Origin: Candidatus Coatesiibacteriota bacterium
GTDB lineage: Bacteria > RBG-13-66-14 > B26-G2 > JAUVZD01
Length of the DNA stretch: 21,008 nucleotides
Assembly (NCBI GenBank): GCA_030602715.1
Contig: JAUVZD010000014.1
Span: 1 to 21,008 of the forward strand
Direction of reading: 5' to 3'
Below, one piece after another: positions 7,335-15,604 of the stretch. How positions within the stretch are numbered: the stretch's first letter is position 1; each line of letters starts with the position of its first letter. The translations under genes were made by a program, and so were the position numbers. The notes under the pieces are model-generated. The model saw nothing but the letters and a program-made list of their open reading frames with translations. It was not told the origin of the DNA and ran no database searches.

Positions 7335-8285
7335 TTGCCGTCCCGGTATCGCCAGGAGGACCTATCTGCGGTCAAGACGGTGCCGATAGGTCAGAGAGTT
7401 AGCAAACTTCACGCCAATCAGATAATTTTCCCCGGCGGTGACTGGTCGCTCTATTCCCGCTTCATAGATGAACTACCTGCGGTGGGAAAGGGCGCTGACC
7501 TGCGGGGTTTGATAGATACCCTGGCAGACTTGCGCAGGAAAGGTCGTCCCCTGATTATCGGAATGGGGGCTCATGTAATTAAGTGCGGACTGACTCCCTG
7601 GCTCATCTCCCTTATGGAGGCGGGTCATCTCCAGCACCTGGCGTCAAACGGGGCGATGGCTATCCACGACCTTGAGTTGGCATATTATGGCCAGACCTCC
7701 GAGGATGTAGCTGAAAACCTGCCGGCGGGCACCTTCGGCATGGCTGCCGAGACCGGTCAGTTGCTTAATAACCTTGCCAAAGTGGCTCACAACGAGGAGT
7801 TGGGGCTGGGTGAGGCTTTCGGGCGGGCGGCGATGGATAATGCCCCCAATGCCCAACTCAGCGTTCTGGCTCAGGCATATCGGCTGAAGGTTCCGGTGAC
7901 CATCCATGTTGCCTTGGGCACCGACATCGTTCATCAACATCCTTCCTGCGACGGGAGTGCCTGGGGTGGGGCAAGCATGTGCGATTTTCGCATCCTGTGC
8001 GCCAGCCTGGCGGGGATGGTGGAAGGCGGAGGAGCCTACATCAATATCGGTTCTGCGGTCATAATGCCCGAGGTCTTCTTGAAGGCGCTCTCCGTGGTTA
8101 TTAATATCTATGGACCTATAAAGGGGCTGGTCACCGCCAACCTGGACCAGGTACAACATTACCGCCCGGGAGAAAATGTGCTCACCCGCCCCACAGACAA
8201 CTCCTATGCCCTGACCGGGCATCACGAGATAATGATTCCCCTGCTTGTGGGTGGGCTCTTACATAAACTTAGCGAAGGTGGGTAG
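7335..8285 (+). CDS. Deoxyhypusine-synthase-like protein in the heptose cluster
   Basis: Unknown function, 316 residues, no signal peptide or membrane helix. Its strongest blocks are LIIGMGAHVIKCGL (73-86), SNGAMAIHDLELA (104-116), GTDIVHQHPSCDG (195-207) and NIGSAVIMPEVFLKA (237-251). The SNGA..IHDLE block recalls the NAD-binding part of deoxyhypusine synthases (TTGAN.VHDL), and I infer a Rossmann-like fold of that family. I do not see the catalytic lysine motif of true deoxyhypusine synthase, and bacteria lack its eIF5A partner. The TTG start has AGGAG eight bases upstream. Its stop is immediately followed by the gmhA start, which ties it to heptose metabolism by context. Confidence 0.6.
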   Translation: MPSRYRQEDLSAVKTVPIGQRVSKLHANQIIFPGGDWSLYSRFIDELPAVGKGADLRGLIDTLADLRRKGRPLIIGMGAHVIKCGLTPWLISLMEAGHLQHLASNGAMAIHDLELAYYGQTSEDVAENLPAGTFGMAAETGQLLNNLAKVAHNEELGLGEAFGRAAMDNAPNAQLSVLAQAYRLKVPVTIHVALGTDIVHQHPSCDGSAWGGASMCDFRILCASLAGMVEGGGAYINIGSAVIMPEVFLKALSVVINIYGPIKGLVTANLDQVQHYRPGENVLTRPTDNSYALTGHHEIMIPLLVGGLLHKLSEGG

Positions 8286-8882
8286 ATGTCAGAAACGGTA
8301 AATCGCATAACCGATATTTTTGCCAAGCATCGTCGTCTGGTGGATGCGACTTTGACTGCGGTGCTCCCCGAGTTGAATAACTGGGTGCAGAGGGCTATGG
8401 AGACCTGGAAACGTGGCGGGAAGCTGTTGGCTTTTGGAAACGGTGGTAGCGCCGCCGATGCCTGCCATCTGGTCGCCGAATTGGTCGGTCGCCTGGACGG
8501 CGAATCCCCGGCACTTTCCGCCCTAGCTCTGAATACCGACCCGGCGGTGATGACCTCCCTGGCAAACGATTACGGCTACAAGGACATCTTCTATCGTCAG
8601 GTGGTGGCTCTGGGGCGCAAGGGGGATATGGTGGTGGCTATCTCCACCAGCGGTAACTCCATAAACTGCCTGCGGGGAGTGGAGTTGGCTAACTCCCTGG
8701 GCGTAGCCACCGTCTCACTGACCGGAAAAGGTGGGGGCAAGGTGGCAAAATCCAGCAATATCTCCGTCATCGTCCCCAGCAAGGATACTCAGCGGATTCA
8801 GGAGATGCACGGCATCATCATCCACGCCTTCTGTGATATAATCAAGAGCTGGGCGAAGAGAACCTTTCCAGGTAAAACTTAG
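8286..8882 (+). CDS. gmhA: Phosphoheptose isomerase (sedoheptulose 7-phosphate isomerase)
   Basis: A 198-residue SIS-fold enzyme that turns sedoheptulose 7-phosphate into D-glycero-D-manno-heptose 7-phosphate, the first step of ADP-heptose synthesis. The phosphate-binding GNGGSAADA (51-59) and STSGNS (120-125) motifs are present. The zinc and catalytic residues H61, E65, Q172 and H180 fall at the same numbers as I recall for the E. coli enzyme. AAGGTGGG precedes the ATG, which directly abuts the upstream stop. The length is normal. A 28-nt gap separates it from the kinase gene. Confidence 0.95.
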   Translation: MSETVNRITDIFAKHRRLVDATLTAVLPELNNWVQRAMETWKRGGKLLAFGNGGSAADACHLVAELVGRLDGESPALSALALNTDPAVMTSLANDYGYKDIFYRQVVALGRKGDMVVAISTSGNSINCLRGVELANSLGVATVSLTGKGGGKVAKSSNISVIVPSKDTQRIQEMHGIIIHAFCDIIKSWAKRTFPGKT

Positions 8883-8910
8883 TCCCACTAAAAAAGTTAG
8901 AGGAGTTCAT

Positions 8911-9912
8911 TTGTTTGATGTTGAAAAGTTGGGTGAGGTGATATCCGGTTTTTCCGGGCGCCGGGTCGCCGTCTTCGGCGACCTGATGCTTGATGAATAC
9001 ATCTTCGGCGACGCCAATCGTATCTCTCCTGAGGCTCCGGTGCCGGTGGTGCTGGCTGAGCGCAGAACGGATGTCCCCGGAGGGGCGGCTAATGTCGCCA
9101 ACAACATATCCGCCCTTGGGGGTATCCCCATAGTTAGTGGAATAATCGGGGAAGACGATGTGGGCGGACGTTTGCAGGGGGTGCTGGCGGAGCGAGGCAT
9201 TGACGGAAGGCATCTGGTGGTCTCCCCGGCACGGAAGACCACCTTGAAGATTCGGGTGATAGCCCACAACCAGCAGATTGTGCGCATTGATGAGGAGACC
9301 ACCGGGGAACCGAACCGGGAGGAGTTGGACCGGCTGAGTGAAGCCCTCAAATGGGTGCTTTCCGATGTGCATATTCTGGTCATCTCCGACTACGGTAAAG
9401 GTGCGGTAAACGCCGAGACGGTCGGGATACTCTTTGAGCTGGCTGAGAGGAATTCCATCCCCGTCGTCGTGGATCCCAAGACCGGCGACTATTCCCACTT
9501 CAAGGGTTGCAATGTCCTGACCCCCAATCACAAGGAGGCAGGTCGGGTTGTGGGTAGAACCATATGCACCGAGGAGGATCTGCGCTGGGTGGGAGGGAAG
9601 CTTCTGGCGGAAGTCGGCTGTGAGGGGGTGTTGATAACCTGGGGAGAACGAGGCATGGCTCTTTTTGAGGGTCGGGATCCCTTCACCCATCTTCCCACTG
9701 AAGCACGGGAGGTTTACGATGTGACCGGTGCCGGGGATACGGTGGTAGCCACTCTGGTGCTGGCTCTCGCCGCCGGGGCTGACCTGTTATCGGCGGCATA
9801 TCTGGCAAACTTAGCCGCCGGTATCGTGGTGGGAAAGATGGGCACCTCCACGGTAAACGGTGAGGAGCTCACCGAAAGGCTTACAGGACTGGACCGGAAA
9901 GGCGGGCGATAG
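8911..9912 (+). CDS. D-glycero-beta-D-manno-heptose-7-phosphate kinase (HldE N-domain type)
   Basis: A PfkB/ribokinase-fold kinase of 333 residues that makes heptose 1,7-bisphosphate from heptose 7-phosphate. It has the first PfkB signature GGAANVANNISALGG (57-71), SDYGKG (159-164), and the second signature DVTGAGDT (270-277) with the catalytic Asp276. It corresponds to the first half of the bifunctional E. coli HldE; here the two halves are separate adjacent genes, as in HldA/HldC organisms and many other bacteria. The start is TTG with AGGAG five bases upstream. The next gene begins one base after its stop. Confidence 0.93.
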   Translation: MFDVEKLGEVISGFSGRRVAVFGDLMLDEYIFGDANRISPEAPVPVVLAERRTDVPGGAANVANNISALGGIPIVSGIIGEDDVGGRLQGVLAERGIDGRHLVVSPARKTTLKIRVIAHNQQIVRIDEETTGEPNREELDRLSEALKWVLSDVHILVISDYGKGAVNAETVGILFELAERNSIPVVVDPKTGDYSHFKGCNVLTPNHKEAGRVVGRTICTEEDLRWVGGKLLAEVGCEGVLITWGERGMALFEGRDPFTHLPTEAREVYDVTGAGDTVVATLVLALAAGADLLSAAYLANLAAGIVVGKMGTSTVNGEELTERLTGLDRKGGR

Positions 9913-9913
9913 G

Positions 9914-10396
9914 ATGGGACGGGTGATTCCCAGAGGTGAAGCCGCCCGAGCCGCCGATGTGGTGCGGGGGATGGGTCTGGTCTTCACCAACGGTTGTTTT
10001 GACATCCTTCACGGCGGGCACATCTACCTTCTGCGCCAGGCAAAGGAGGAGGGAGGGGTCCTCTTTGTGGGATTGAACAGCGACCAATCCACTCGTCGCC
10101 TGAAGGGTAGCGACCGACCGGTCATACCGCAAGAGGAAAGGGCGGAGATTCTGGCCGCCTTGGATGTGGTAGATGGGGTGATAATCTTTGAGGAGGACAC
10201 CCCACTTGAGCTGATAAAGGTATTGCGCCCCGAGGTGTTGGTCAAGGGCGGGGACTACACCGTGGAAGAGGTGGTGGGGGCTGGTGAGGTCGTCTCCTGG
10301 GGTGGTAGGGTGGTTATCGTTCCCTACAAAGAGGGCTATTCGTCAAGCGACATCATTAGGAGGTTGATTGCGGGCGGTAGGGATAATACCGGCTAG
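9914..10396 (+). CDS. D-beta-D-heptose 1-phosphate adenylyltransferase (HldE C-domain type)
   Basis: A 160-residue cytidylyltransferase-fold enzyme that joins heptose 1-phosphate to AMP, giving ADP-heptose. The nucleotidyltransferase signature FTNGCFDILHGGH (24-36) has the HxGH histidines at 33 and 36. LVKGGDY and VPYKEGYSSSDIIRR complete the family pattern. ATG 9914 is used because homology to HldE C-domains begins there, although the open frame extends upstream into the kinase gene. The ribosome site is weak (AGGCGGG), so coupling to the kinase is likely. Its last 29 bases overlap kdsB in another frame. The phosphatase (gmhB) and epimerase (hldD) are not in the window. Confidence 0.93.
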   Translation: MGRVIPRGEAARAADVVRGMGLVFTNGCFDILHGGHIYLLRQAKEEGGVLFVGLNSDQSTRRLKGSDRPVIPQEERAEILAALDVVDGVIIFEEDTPLELIKVLRPEVLVKGGDYTVEEVVGAGEVVSWGGRVVIVPYKEGYSSSDIIRRLIAGGRDNTG

Positions 10397-11156
10397 GATG
10401 GAGTCCAGACGACTGCCGGGGAAGCCGCTTTTGGAGATTGCCGGGCGACCAATGGTGGAGTGGGTGTGGCGGAGGGCATCTTTTGCGAAGAGGTTGGAGG
10501 GGGTCTTTATCGCCACCGACAGCGCTGAGATTGCCCGTGCTGCAAAAGGATTTGGTTGTCGGGCGATAATGACCTCCCCGCACTGTGCCACTGGAACCGA
10601 CAGGGTGGCTTCCGCAGTGAAGCAGTTGGAGGATGAAGGGATAAGTCCTCGTGCGGTGGTCAATATTCAGGGCGATGAACCTCTGATTGAGCCGGAATTG
10701 ATAGATGCGCTGGTTGAGCCTTTGCTGGGAGCTGAACCGCCGGATATGCTCACCGCGGCTACTATCAATCCGGATCTTGAGGAGCTTAACCACCCGGCGG
10801 TCTGCAAGGTGGTCTGCGACAGCAACGGGCGGGCGCTTTACTTCAGCCGTTCGCTCATCCCCCAGCGTTTCAGAAGGGGCAAAACCCGGGAGGACGGAGA
10901 GGTCATCTATCTGCGCCACATCGGCATCTATGCTTACCGTGGCGACTTTCTTGCCACTTTCACAGAACTTCCTCAGAGCCCCCTGGAGCGGTTTGAGCGG
11001 CTGGAGATGCTCCGTGCTCTGGAGCATGGCTATCAAATTAAGGTGGTGAAGACCGAATATCGCTCCATTGGGGTGGACACCGAGGAGCAGTTAGCCCGGG
11101 TGCGGAAGCTATTTGCCCGACAGAATCTGGGGGAAAGAATCCTATCGGGCGGATAG
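10368..11156 (+). CDS. kdsB: 3-deoxy-manno-octulosonate cytidylyltransferase (CMP-KDO synthetase)
   Basis: A 262-residue cytosolic enzyme that activates KDO with CTP for lipopolysaccharide inner-core assembly. The N-terminal IIPARMESRRLPGKPL is the nucleotide-binding loop, and QGDEP (101-105), YFSRSLIP and HIGIYAYRGDFL are family motifs. The start is TTG 10368, within the previous gene: a perfect AGGAGG lies at 10358-10363, four bases before it, and the coding begins exactly where KdsB homology begins. The length is normal. A hairpin overlapping its stop codon may end the transcript. kdsA and kdsD are not in the window. Confidence 0.94.
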   Translation: MRAVGIIPARMESRRLPGKPLLEIAGRPMVEWVWRRASFAKRLEGVFIATDSAEIARAAKGFGCRAIMTSPHCATGTDRVASAVKQLEDEGISPRAVVNIQGDEPLIEPELIDALVEPLLGAEPPDMLTAATINPDLEELNHPAVCKVVCDSNGRALYFSRSLIPQRFRRGKTREDGEVIYLRHIGIYAYRGDFLATFTELPQSPLERFERLEMLRALEHGYQIKVVKTEYRSIGVDTEEQLARVRKLFARQNLGERILSGG

Positions 11157-11173
11157 AGGATTCTTATAATTTT
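11135..11173 (+). terminator. Candidate terminator overlapping the kdsB stop
   Basis: AAGAATCC (11135-11142) pairs with GGATTCTT (11158-11165), and TATC with GATA inside it, leaving a two-base bulge and a GGGCG loop. The following ATAATTTT is a poor U-tract, so it may be partial or an attenuator between kdsB and pyrG. Confidence 0.5.
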
Positions 11174-11243
11174 ACACAAAGAGCGATTTTTTTGATATAT
11201 TTATATGAGATTTTATGCGACGGGTTATTTAAGGAGTGATCTG

Positions 11244-12914
11244 GTGAGCACAAAATATATATTTATCACCGGCGGTGTGGTCTCCTCCTTGGGGAAGGGG
11301 ATAGCAGCCGCATCCATCGGTCGTCTGTTGATGTCCAGGGGTCTAAAGGTTGAGATAATGAAGATGGATCCATATATAAATGTGGACCCGGGAACCATGA
11401 GCCCCTTTCAGCACGGCGAGGTCTATGTTACCGACGACGGTGCGGAGACCGACCTGGATTTGGGTCACTATGAGCGCTTCACCGGCATCACCACCAGCAA
11501 GCTCTCCAATGTCACCACCGGGATGATATACAACACGGTCATCACCAAGGAGCGTGAGGGGGCTTTCCTGGGGGCTACGGTGCAGGTCATCCCGCACATA
11601 ACCGATGAGATAAAGGGTAGAATCCAGGCACTGGCGGTTGCCCGGGAGCCGGATGTGCTCATCTCTGAGGTGGGGGGCACGGTCGGCGATATTGAGGGGC
11701 TTCCTTTTTTGGAGGCAATCAGGCAGTTCTGGCTGGATGTGGGACGCAAGAACGCCATGTTTATCCATCTTACTCTGGTGCCGTTTATTGAGAGTATCGG
11801 GGAGCTGAAGACCAAGCCCACCCAGCACTCGGTTAGGGCTTTGCGGGAGATAGGTATCCAGCCGGATGTGCTCGTTTGCAGAACTCCGAAAAGTTTACCC
11901 CTCTCCCTGCGTAAGAAAATCGCCCTGTTCTGCAATGTGGACCTGAATGCGGTCATTGAAGCTCCGGACACCGACACCATTTATTCTGTGCCGATGAAGT
12001 TTCTGGACGAGGGATTGGACGAGATAATCGTTGACCTACTGCGTCTGGACTGCGACCGACCCAAACTGAGCGATTGGAAGGCTATGCTGGAGAAAGTGCG
12101 CAATCCCGCCTGCGAGGTGGATATAGGAATTGTGGGCAAATACACCTCCCTCAAGGATTCGTATAAATCTATCATTGAGGCTTTCGTTCACGCCGGGGTG
12201 GCAAACGACTGTCGGGTTAATTGCCACTGGATTGAGGCGGAGAATCTACGAACGGACAATATCTTTGACAGGTTGGGGAAGATGGCTGGCATTCTGGTTC
12301 CCGGCGGTTTCGGCACACGGGGTATTGAGGGGATGATAACCGCAGTTAAGTTCGCCCGGGAGAATGGTATCCCCTTCTTCGGCATCTGCCTGGGTCTGCA
12401 GTGTGCGGTTGTTGAGTTCGCCCGAAATGTGATGGGTCATGAGGAAGCCAACTCCACCGAGTTTGACAAGGATACGCCTTATCCAGTAATCTCCCTTCTG
12501 GAGGAACAGAAGAAAGTAAGAATAATGGGGGCGACTATGCGCCTGGGGGCTTACCCCTGCAAGCTGACCGCCAAAAGCCGGGCGATGGAAGCATACGGCG
12601 GGAAGCTGATCAGTGAGCGTCACCGCCACCGCTATGAGTTTAACAACGAATTTCTTGACTCCTTCAAGAAAGCGGGAATGGTGGCGGGGGGAATCTGCCC
12701 GGACAACGACCTGGTGGAGATAGTGGAGTTAACCGATAGTCCCTGGTTTGTCGGTGTGCAGTTCCATCCTGAGTTAAAGAGTCAACCCCTCTCGCCTCAT
12801 CCCCTGTTTACCGGGTTTGTCGCCTCCGCTTTGGCGGTAAAGAATGAAAGGGGGAGTGGGGCTGTTTCCGATGACCTTGATGTGGTGGAAAGCTCATCGG
12901 TGGAGAAGGATTGA
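11244..12914 (+). CDS. pyrG: CTP synthase
   Basis: A 556-residue enzyme converting UTP to CTP with glutamine or ammonia. The synthetase domain opens with [13 protein letters not shown] and has the GGTVGDIEG motif. The C-terminal class I glutaminase domain has PGGFGTRG, the nucleophile Cys382 in GICLGLQC, and His508 and Glu510 in VQFHPE. GTG 11244 is chosen because AAGGAG lies seven bases upstream and homology begins there, not at the in-frame ATG 11205. CTP is the co-substrate of the upstream KdsB, and kdsB-pyrG adjacency is common. A weak promoter candidate (TTTACA 11171-11176, TATATT 11196-11201, 19-base spacer) may serve it. A strong terminator follows. Confidence 0.97.
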   Translation: MSTKYIFITGGVVSSLGKGIAAASIGRLLMSRGLKVEIMKMDPYINVDPGTMSPFQHGEVYVTDDGAETDLDLGHYERFTGITTSKLSNVTTGMIYNTVITKEREGAFLGATVQVIPHITDEIKGRIQALAVAREPDVLISEVGGTVGDIEGLPFLEAIRQFWLDVGRKNAMFIHLTLVPFIESIGELKTKPTQHSVRALREIGIQPDVLVCRTPKSLPLSLRKKIALFCNVDLNAVIEAPDTDTIYSVPMKFLDEGLDEIIVDLLRLDCDRPKLSDWKAMLEKVRNPACEVDIGIVGKYTSLKDSYKSIIEAFVHAGVANDCRVNCHWIEAENLRTDNIFDRLGKMAGILVPGGFGTRGIEGMITAVKFARENGIPFFGICLGLQCAVVEFARNVMGHEEANSTEFDKDTPYPVISLLEEQKKVRIMGATMRLGAYPCKLTAKSRAMEAYGGKLISERHRHRYEFNNEFLDSFKKAGMVAGGICPDNDLVEIVELTDSPWFVGVQFHPELKSQPLSPHPLFTGFVASALAVKNERGSGAVSDDLDVVESSSVEKD

Positions 12915-12969
12915 GCCCTGGGAATTGAACAAGGGGCGCTGGAGATAAACGGAACGAATATGCTGGTAG

Positions 12970-13000
12970 GCCCCCCCGCCTTTGGCGGGGGGCTTCTTTT
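12970..13000 (+). terminator. Intrinsic terminator after pyrG
   Basis: GC-only stem of C-run plus GCC (12971-12980) with GGC plus G-run (12984-12992), TTT loop, one extra C on the left side, followed by TTCTTTT. It separates pyrG from the convergent barrel gene. The T-tract is on the plus strand only. Confidence 0.88.
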
Positions 13001-13017
13001 AAAGGCGGTGTTTATGC

Positions 13018-13566
13018 CTAGAGGTTATATCCCACCCTAAGATAGGTCCCTATCCCTGAGAATCGGTGGAGCGGACCCTGGGGCGTGGGAATGGATTGAT
13101 AGTCGGTGGTTAGAGATATGTAAAATGGTCCCTCACTTAGATAGCCGATGTTGATTGAAATAGCCCCCCCGCCTCCGAAGCCGCCTGCGACTCCTTCAAG
13201 TCCGCCGATGTTGGCGCTCTTATACCATCCGGCGAAGCCCTCCAGGGAGAGGGAAAGCCAGGATAGAAATCTGTGGTTCCATCCTCCGCTTACTATGATG
13301 GGGACGATGCTGTATTTGCTGGATTTGGTGTTTTGGAGGTTGTTGGAATTCTCCCCGCGGATGAGGGAGAGACTTCCGCCGGCGAAGAAGCCGTAGCCCA
13401 GAGGAACGGCGAGCTCCCCACCCAATCTCCAACCGGTTTTGAGATAATTCCCGGCTTCCCCCAGAGGAAGGAAATAGCCCCCCCTGAAGCCTGCAGAGAC
13501 GGCAAGCGCCTGGCAGGCAAAGAGGGATAGGATGAGGAGGAGAGAGGTAATTTTAAGGCTTTGCAT
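13018..13566 (-). CDS. Predicted small outer-membrane beta-barrel protein
   Basis: A 182-residue protein with a classical signal peptide (residues 1 to about 25, hydrophobic core TSLLLILSLFACQALA, cleavage near AVSA-GF). The mature part has alternating aromatic and glycine-rich strands such as FRGGYFLPLG, AVPLGYGFFAGGSLSLI and YISLTTDY, and ends YLRVGYNL, consistent with an eight-strand outer-membrane barrel. No specific family recognised. The ribosome site is weak (AAAGG about 12 bases upstream). It lies downstream of the TPR gene, on the same strand, behind that gene's terminator, so it needs its own promoter, which I could not identify. Confidence 0.7.
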   Translation of the reverse strand: MQSLKITSLLLILSLFACQALAVSAGFRGGYFLPLGEAGNYLKTGWRLGGELAVPLGYGFFAGGSLSLIRGENSNNLQNTKSSKYSIVPIIVSGGWNHRFLSWLSLSLEGFAGWYKSANIGGLEGVAGGFGGGGAISINIGYLSEGPFYISLTTDYQSIPTPQGPLHRFSGIGTYLRVGYNL

Positions 13567-13680
13567 AATGCGTTGTAGCCTTTATAGTGGTTGAGATGAT
13601 GGAATATAACATCTGAACCTTTAAGCGCTCCCTTTGGGAGGAGGGTCCGTTTTGATTGCAGGGCTCTTGTGAGCGCATTA

Positions 13681-13712
13681 AAAACAAAAGCCCCGAACAA
13701 GAGAGGGGCTTG
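13681..13712 (-). terminator. Intrinsic terminator after the TPR gene
   Basis: Read on the minus strand, AAGCCCC pairs with GGGGCTT across a ten-base loop and is followed by TTGTTTT. It lies 20 bases after the TPR stop. Another small hairpin (CTCCC-TTT-GGGAG, 13628-13640) lies in the rest of the gap and is unexplained. Confidence 0.8.
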
Positions 13713-13731
13713 CTTTATATTTGTAAGCGGG

Positions 13732-14403
13732 TTATTTCCCCAGACCTCTCAGGGCTTCCCCGAGAAGCATCATCCCCTTTTCCCAGCTGGGGTTCAATGC
13801 TAGACAGCGTTCGGCGCTCCGTTTGGCTTCCTCAAATCTCTTCAGCTTGAGGAAGACCCGTCCCTGGCGGTAGAGGGCATCTATGTTGCTCTCGTCTTTG
13901 GAGATGACCTCCTGATAGGAGGAGATGGCTTCCTCATCCTTGCCCATCTTCGCCAGGGTATCAGCCCGACCGAGCAGGGCATCTAAGTAGTCCCCGTCCA
14001 GGGATAGAGCTTTATCAAAGTTGCCGGTAGCGGATTCGTATTCCCCGGCAAGAAAGTTAATGTGCCCCATAAGATAGTAATTGGGGGCAAAGTCCCCCTT
14101 CAGCTTGATGGACTCCTCCAGCGCCTGGCGAGCCATCTTCATCACCCCTTTACGCAGGTAGGAGTAGCCCTCCTTGTGGGGATAGAGAAAGTTATTGGGG
14201 TCAATTTTTCCTGCCCGCTCAAACTGTTCGGCGGCTTGCCCGAACTGCATGAGACCCAGGTGGGCATTACCGGCAGAGAAGAAGGCAGGAGCATGGTTGG
14301 GTTTCTCCTCGGCGGCTTTTTGAAAAAACTCCAGAGCCTGGGAATACTCGCCTTGAGCCAACAGCTCCTCACCCTTGGCTATGAGTTCCTGGAAAGGGGG
14401 CAT
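13732..14403 (-). CDS. Tetratricopeptide repeat protein
   Basis: A 223-residue all-helical protein made of about six 34-residue TPR units from residue 5 to the end, recognisable by repeated A..LG...F..A...F..A....P patterns, for example YSQALEFFQKAAEEKPNHAPAFFSAGNAH and YESATGNFDKALSLDGDYLDAL. There is no signal peptide or membrane helix, so it is probably a cytosolic protein-interaction scaffold; the partner is unknown. AAGGA sits six bases before the ATG. It is divergent from the ATPase gene at 14874 across a 470-nt gap. It ends in a good terminator, so it is probably monocistronic. Confidence 0.85.
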   Translation of the reverse strand: MPPFQELIAKGEELLAQGEYSQALEFFQKAAEEKPNHAPAFFSAGNAHLGLMQFGQAAEQFERAGKIDPNNFLYPHKEGYSYLRKGVMKMARQALEESIKLKGDFAPNYYLMGHINFLAGEYESATGNFDKALSLDGDYLDALLGRADTLAKMGKDEEAISSYQEVISKDESNIDALYRQGRVFLKLKRFEEAKRSAERCLALNPSWEKGMMLLGEALRGLGK

Positions 14404-14454
14404 AATGTTCCTTTTCTAGTGTGGTTCAGGGTTGCTTAATGGAGTGAGCTAATT

Positions 14455-14539
14455 CACCGGTCTTTGCTCATAATACAGACTTCTGTTCGCAATATATTCT
14501 ATATTTTTATAGAATGTGCAAAGAATTACCTGACCGGTG
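14455..14539. other. Junction-like inverted-repeat element of unknown function
   Basis: CACCGGTC (14455-14462) is perfectly complementary to GACCGGTG (14532-14539). Just inside, CTTTGC (14462-14467) pairs with GCAAAG (14518-14523). Within these are ACAG-ACTT-CTGT (14475-14486) and a perfect eight-pair hairpin ATTCTATA-TTTT-TATAGAAT (14496-14515). Together they can fold as a three-way junction on either strand. On the minus strand it would lie in the TPR gene's leader. The rest of 14404-14810 has only small hairpins, including GGCTCAA (14739-14745) with TTGAGCC (14769-14775), and no gene I can support. Confidence 0.5.
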
Positions 14540-14811
14540 GGCTGAAGAGCGCCGCCCTCTTTCGTGGTATTTCCAAAGTGCGGGGACGATTGTTCTTTTC
14601 ACATCATCAATGCTCGTTATTCGTCTTCGGCGGCATACAAAAGACCTTTTAGGTTCAGAATTTTCCTGCGCTCTTTCTTGGTGCAATATTTTATGTTCAT
14701 TCAACCTTAAATACAAGGGAAATCCTTACCCATAATACGGCTCAAAGTTGTGCCCGGTTTTAAGACGATTGAGCCACAGTTACATAGCTCATCTGCATCA
14801 CTCGTTTGCGC

Positions 14812-14840
14812 TTGAAACCACATAATTTGTAGTATATAAT
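14812..14840 (+). promoter_or_regulatory. Sigma70-type promoter of the ATPase-barrel-tadA unit
   Basis: TTGAAA (14812-14817) and a perfect TATAAT (14835-14840) with a 17-base spacer. Predicted start near 14847, giving a short leader of about 27 nt with AAAGGAG before the GTG start. Confidence 0.8.
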
Positions 14841-14873
14841 CCTTAAAAAATGATTTTATAGATAAAGGAGATT

Positions 14874-15578
14874 GTGGCTTTACTTTCCTGCCAGGGAGTA
14901 GAGGCTTCATACGGCAACATCAAGGTGCTCAAGGGCATAGATTTGGAGATTAACCAGGGGGAGATAGTCTGCCTGATTGGGGCTAACGGTGCCGGAAAAT
15001 CCACCACCTTGATGACCATCTGCGGTATTTTGAAGGCCAGCGCCGGTCGGATTCTCTTCGGGGAGCGGGATATCACCGCTATGGCTCCGGAGCGCATTGT
15101 CGGCTTGGGAATCTCCCAGGTGCCGGAGGGACGGCGTATCTTTCCCCGTATGACCGTGGTGGAGAATCTGATGATGGGTGCTTACCTTCAGAAGGGGGTA
15201 GATACCCGGGCGATAGAAGCGGTCTTTAAGTTATTTCCGGAATTGAGCGAGCGCAGAAGCCAGAAGGGGGGCACCCTCTCCGGCGGGGAACAGCAGATGT
15301 TGGCTATCGGAAGGGCGCTTATGGCTAAACCCAAACTGCTCCTGCTAGATGAGCCCTCGCTGGGACTGGCTCCCTTGGTGGTGGAGCGAATCTTTGAGAC
15401 CATCCGCCAGATCAACGCGGAGGGCAGCACCGTTTTTCTGGTAGAGCAGAATGCCCGAATGGCTTTCTCCGTCGCCGATCGGGGTTATGTGATGGAGACG
15501 GGAAAGATCGTGCTGGAGGATGAGGCAAGCGCTTTACTGGACAACGAGATGGTTAAGACCGCATATCTTGGAGAATGA
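14874..15578 (+). CDS. LivF-type ABC transporter ATP-binding protein (orphan)
   Basis: A 234-residue ABC ATPase of the branched-chain amino acid (LivF) type. Walker A is GANGAGKS (36-43), the signature LSGGEQQMLAIGRALM, Walker B LLLLDEPSLGLAPL, and the H-loop position is replaced by Gln in FLVEQNAR, which is normal for LivF/LivG-like proteins. The QVPEGRRIFPRMTVVENL segment is typical of LivF. No permease, LivG or binding protein is in the window, so the substrate is uncertain. It starts at GTG with AAAGGAG three bases upstream and has its own consensus promoter. Two barrel proteins and tadA follow in the same direction with short gaps. Confidence 0.88.
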   Translation: MALLSCQGVEASYGNIKVLKGIDLEINQGEIVCLIGANGAGKSTTLMTICGILKASAGRILFGERDITAMAPERIVGLGISQVPEGRRIFPRMTVVENLMMGAYLQKGVDTRAIEAVFKLFPELSERRSQKGGTLSGGEQQMLAIGRALMAKPKLLLLDEPSLGLAPLVVERIFETIRQINAEGSTVFLVEQNARMAFSVADRGYVMETGKIVLEDEASALLDNEMVKTAYLGE

Positions 15579-15604
15579 CCTTCATTACATGTGGGAGGTG
15601 TTTT

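Noticed and set aside
8842-9690. Long minus-strand open frame (282 codons) opposite the heptose kinase gene
   Set aside because: The plus-strand gene is a clear PfkB kinase. The antisense reading has no recognisable domain, runs across the gmhA-kinase gap and is typical of GC-rich shadow frames.
8911-10396. A frameshifted, broken bifunctional hldE
   Set aside because: Both halves are complete with their own start signals and full motif sets; split genes are common in many bacteria.
14404-14457. Sequence resembling a CRP-type site (GTGA-N6-TCAC, 14444-14457), with similarity to the lac promoter CRP site when read on the minus strand
   Set aside because: Its distance to the TPR start would place transcription at or inside the gene for the usual CRP positions, and no matching promoter is seen. 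Part of it is also an arm of the palindromic element. Likely chance.
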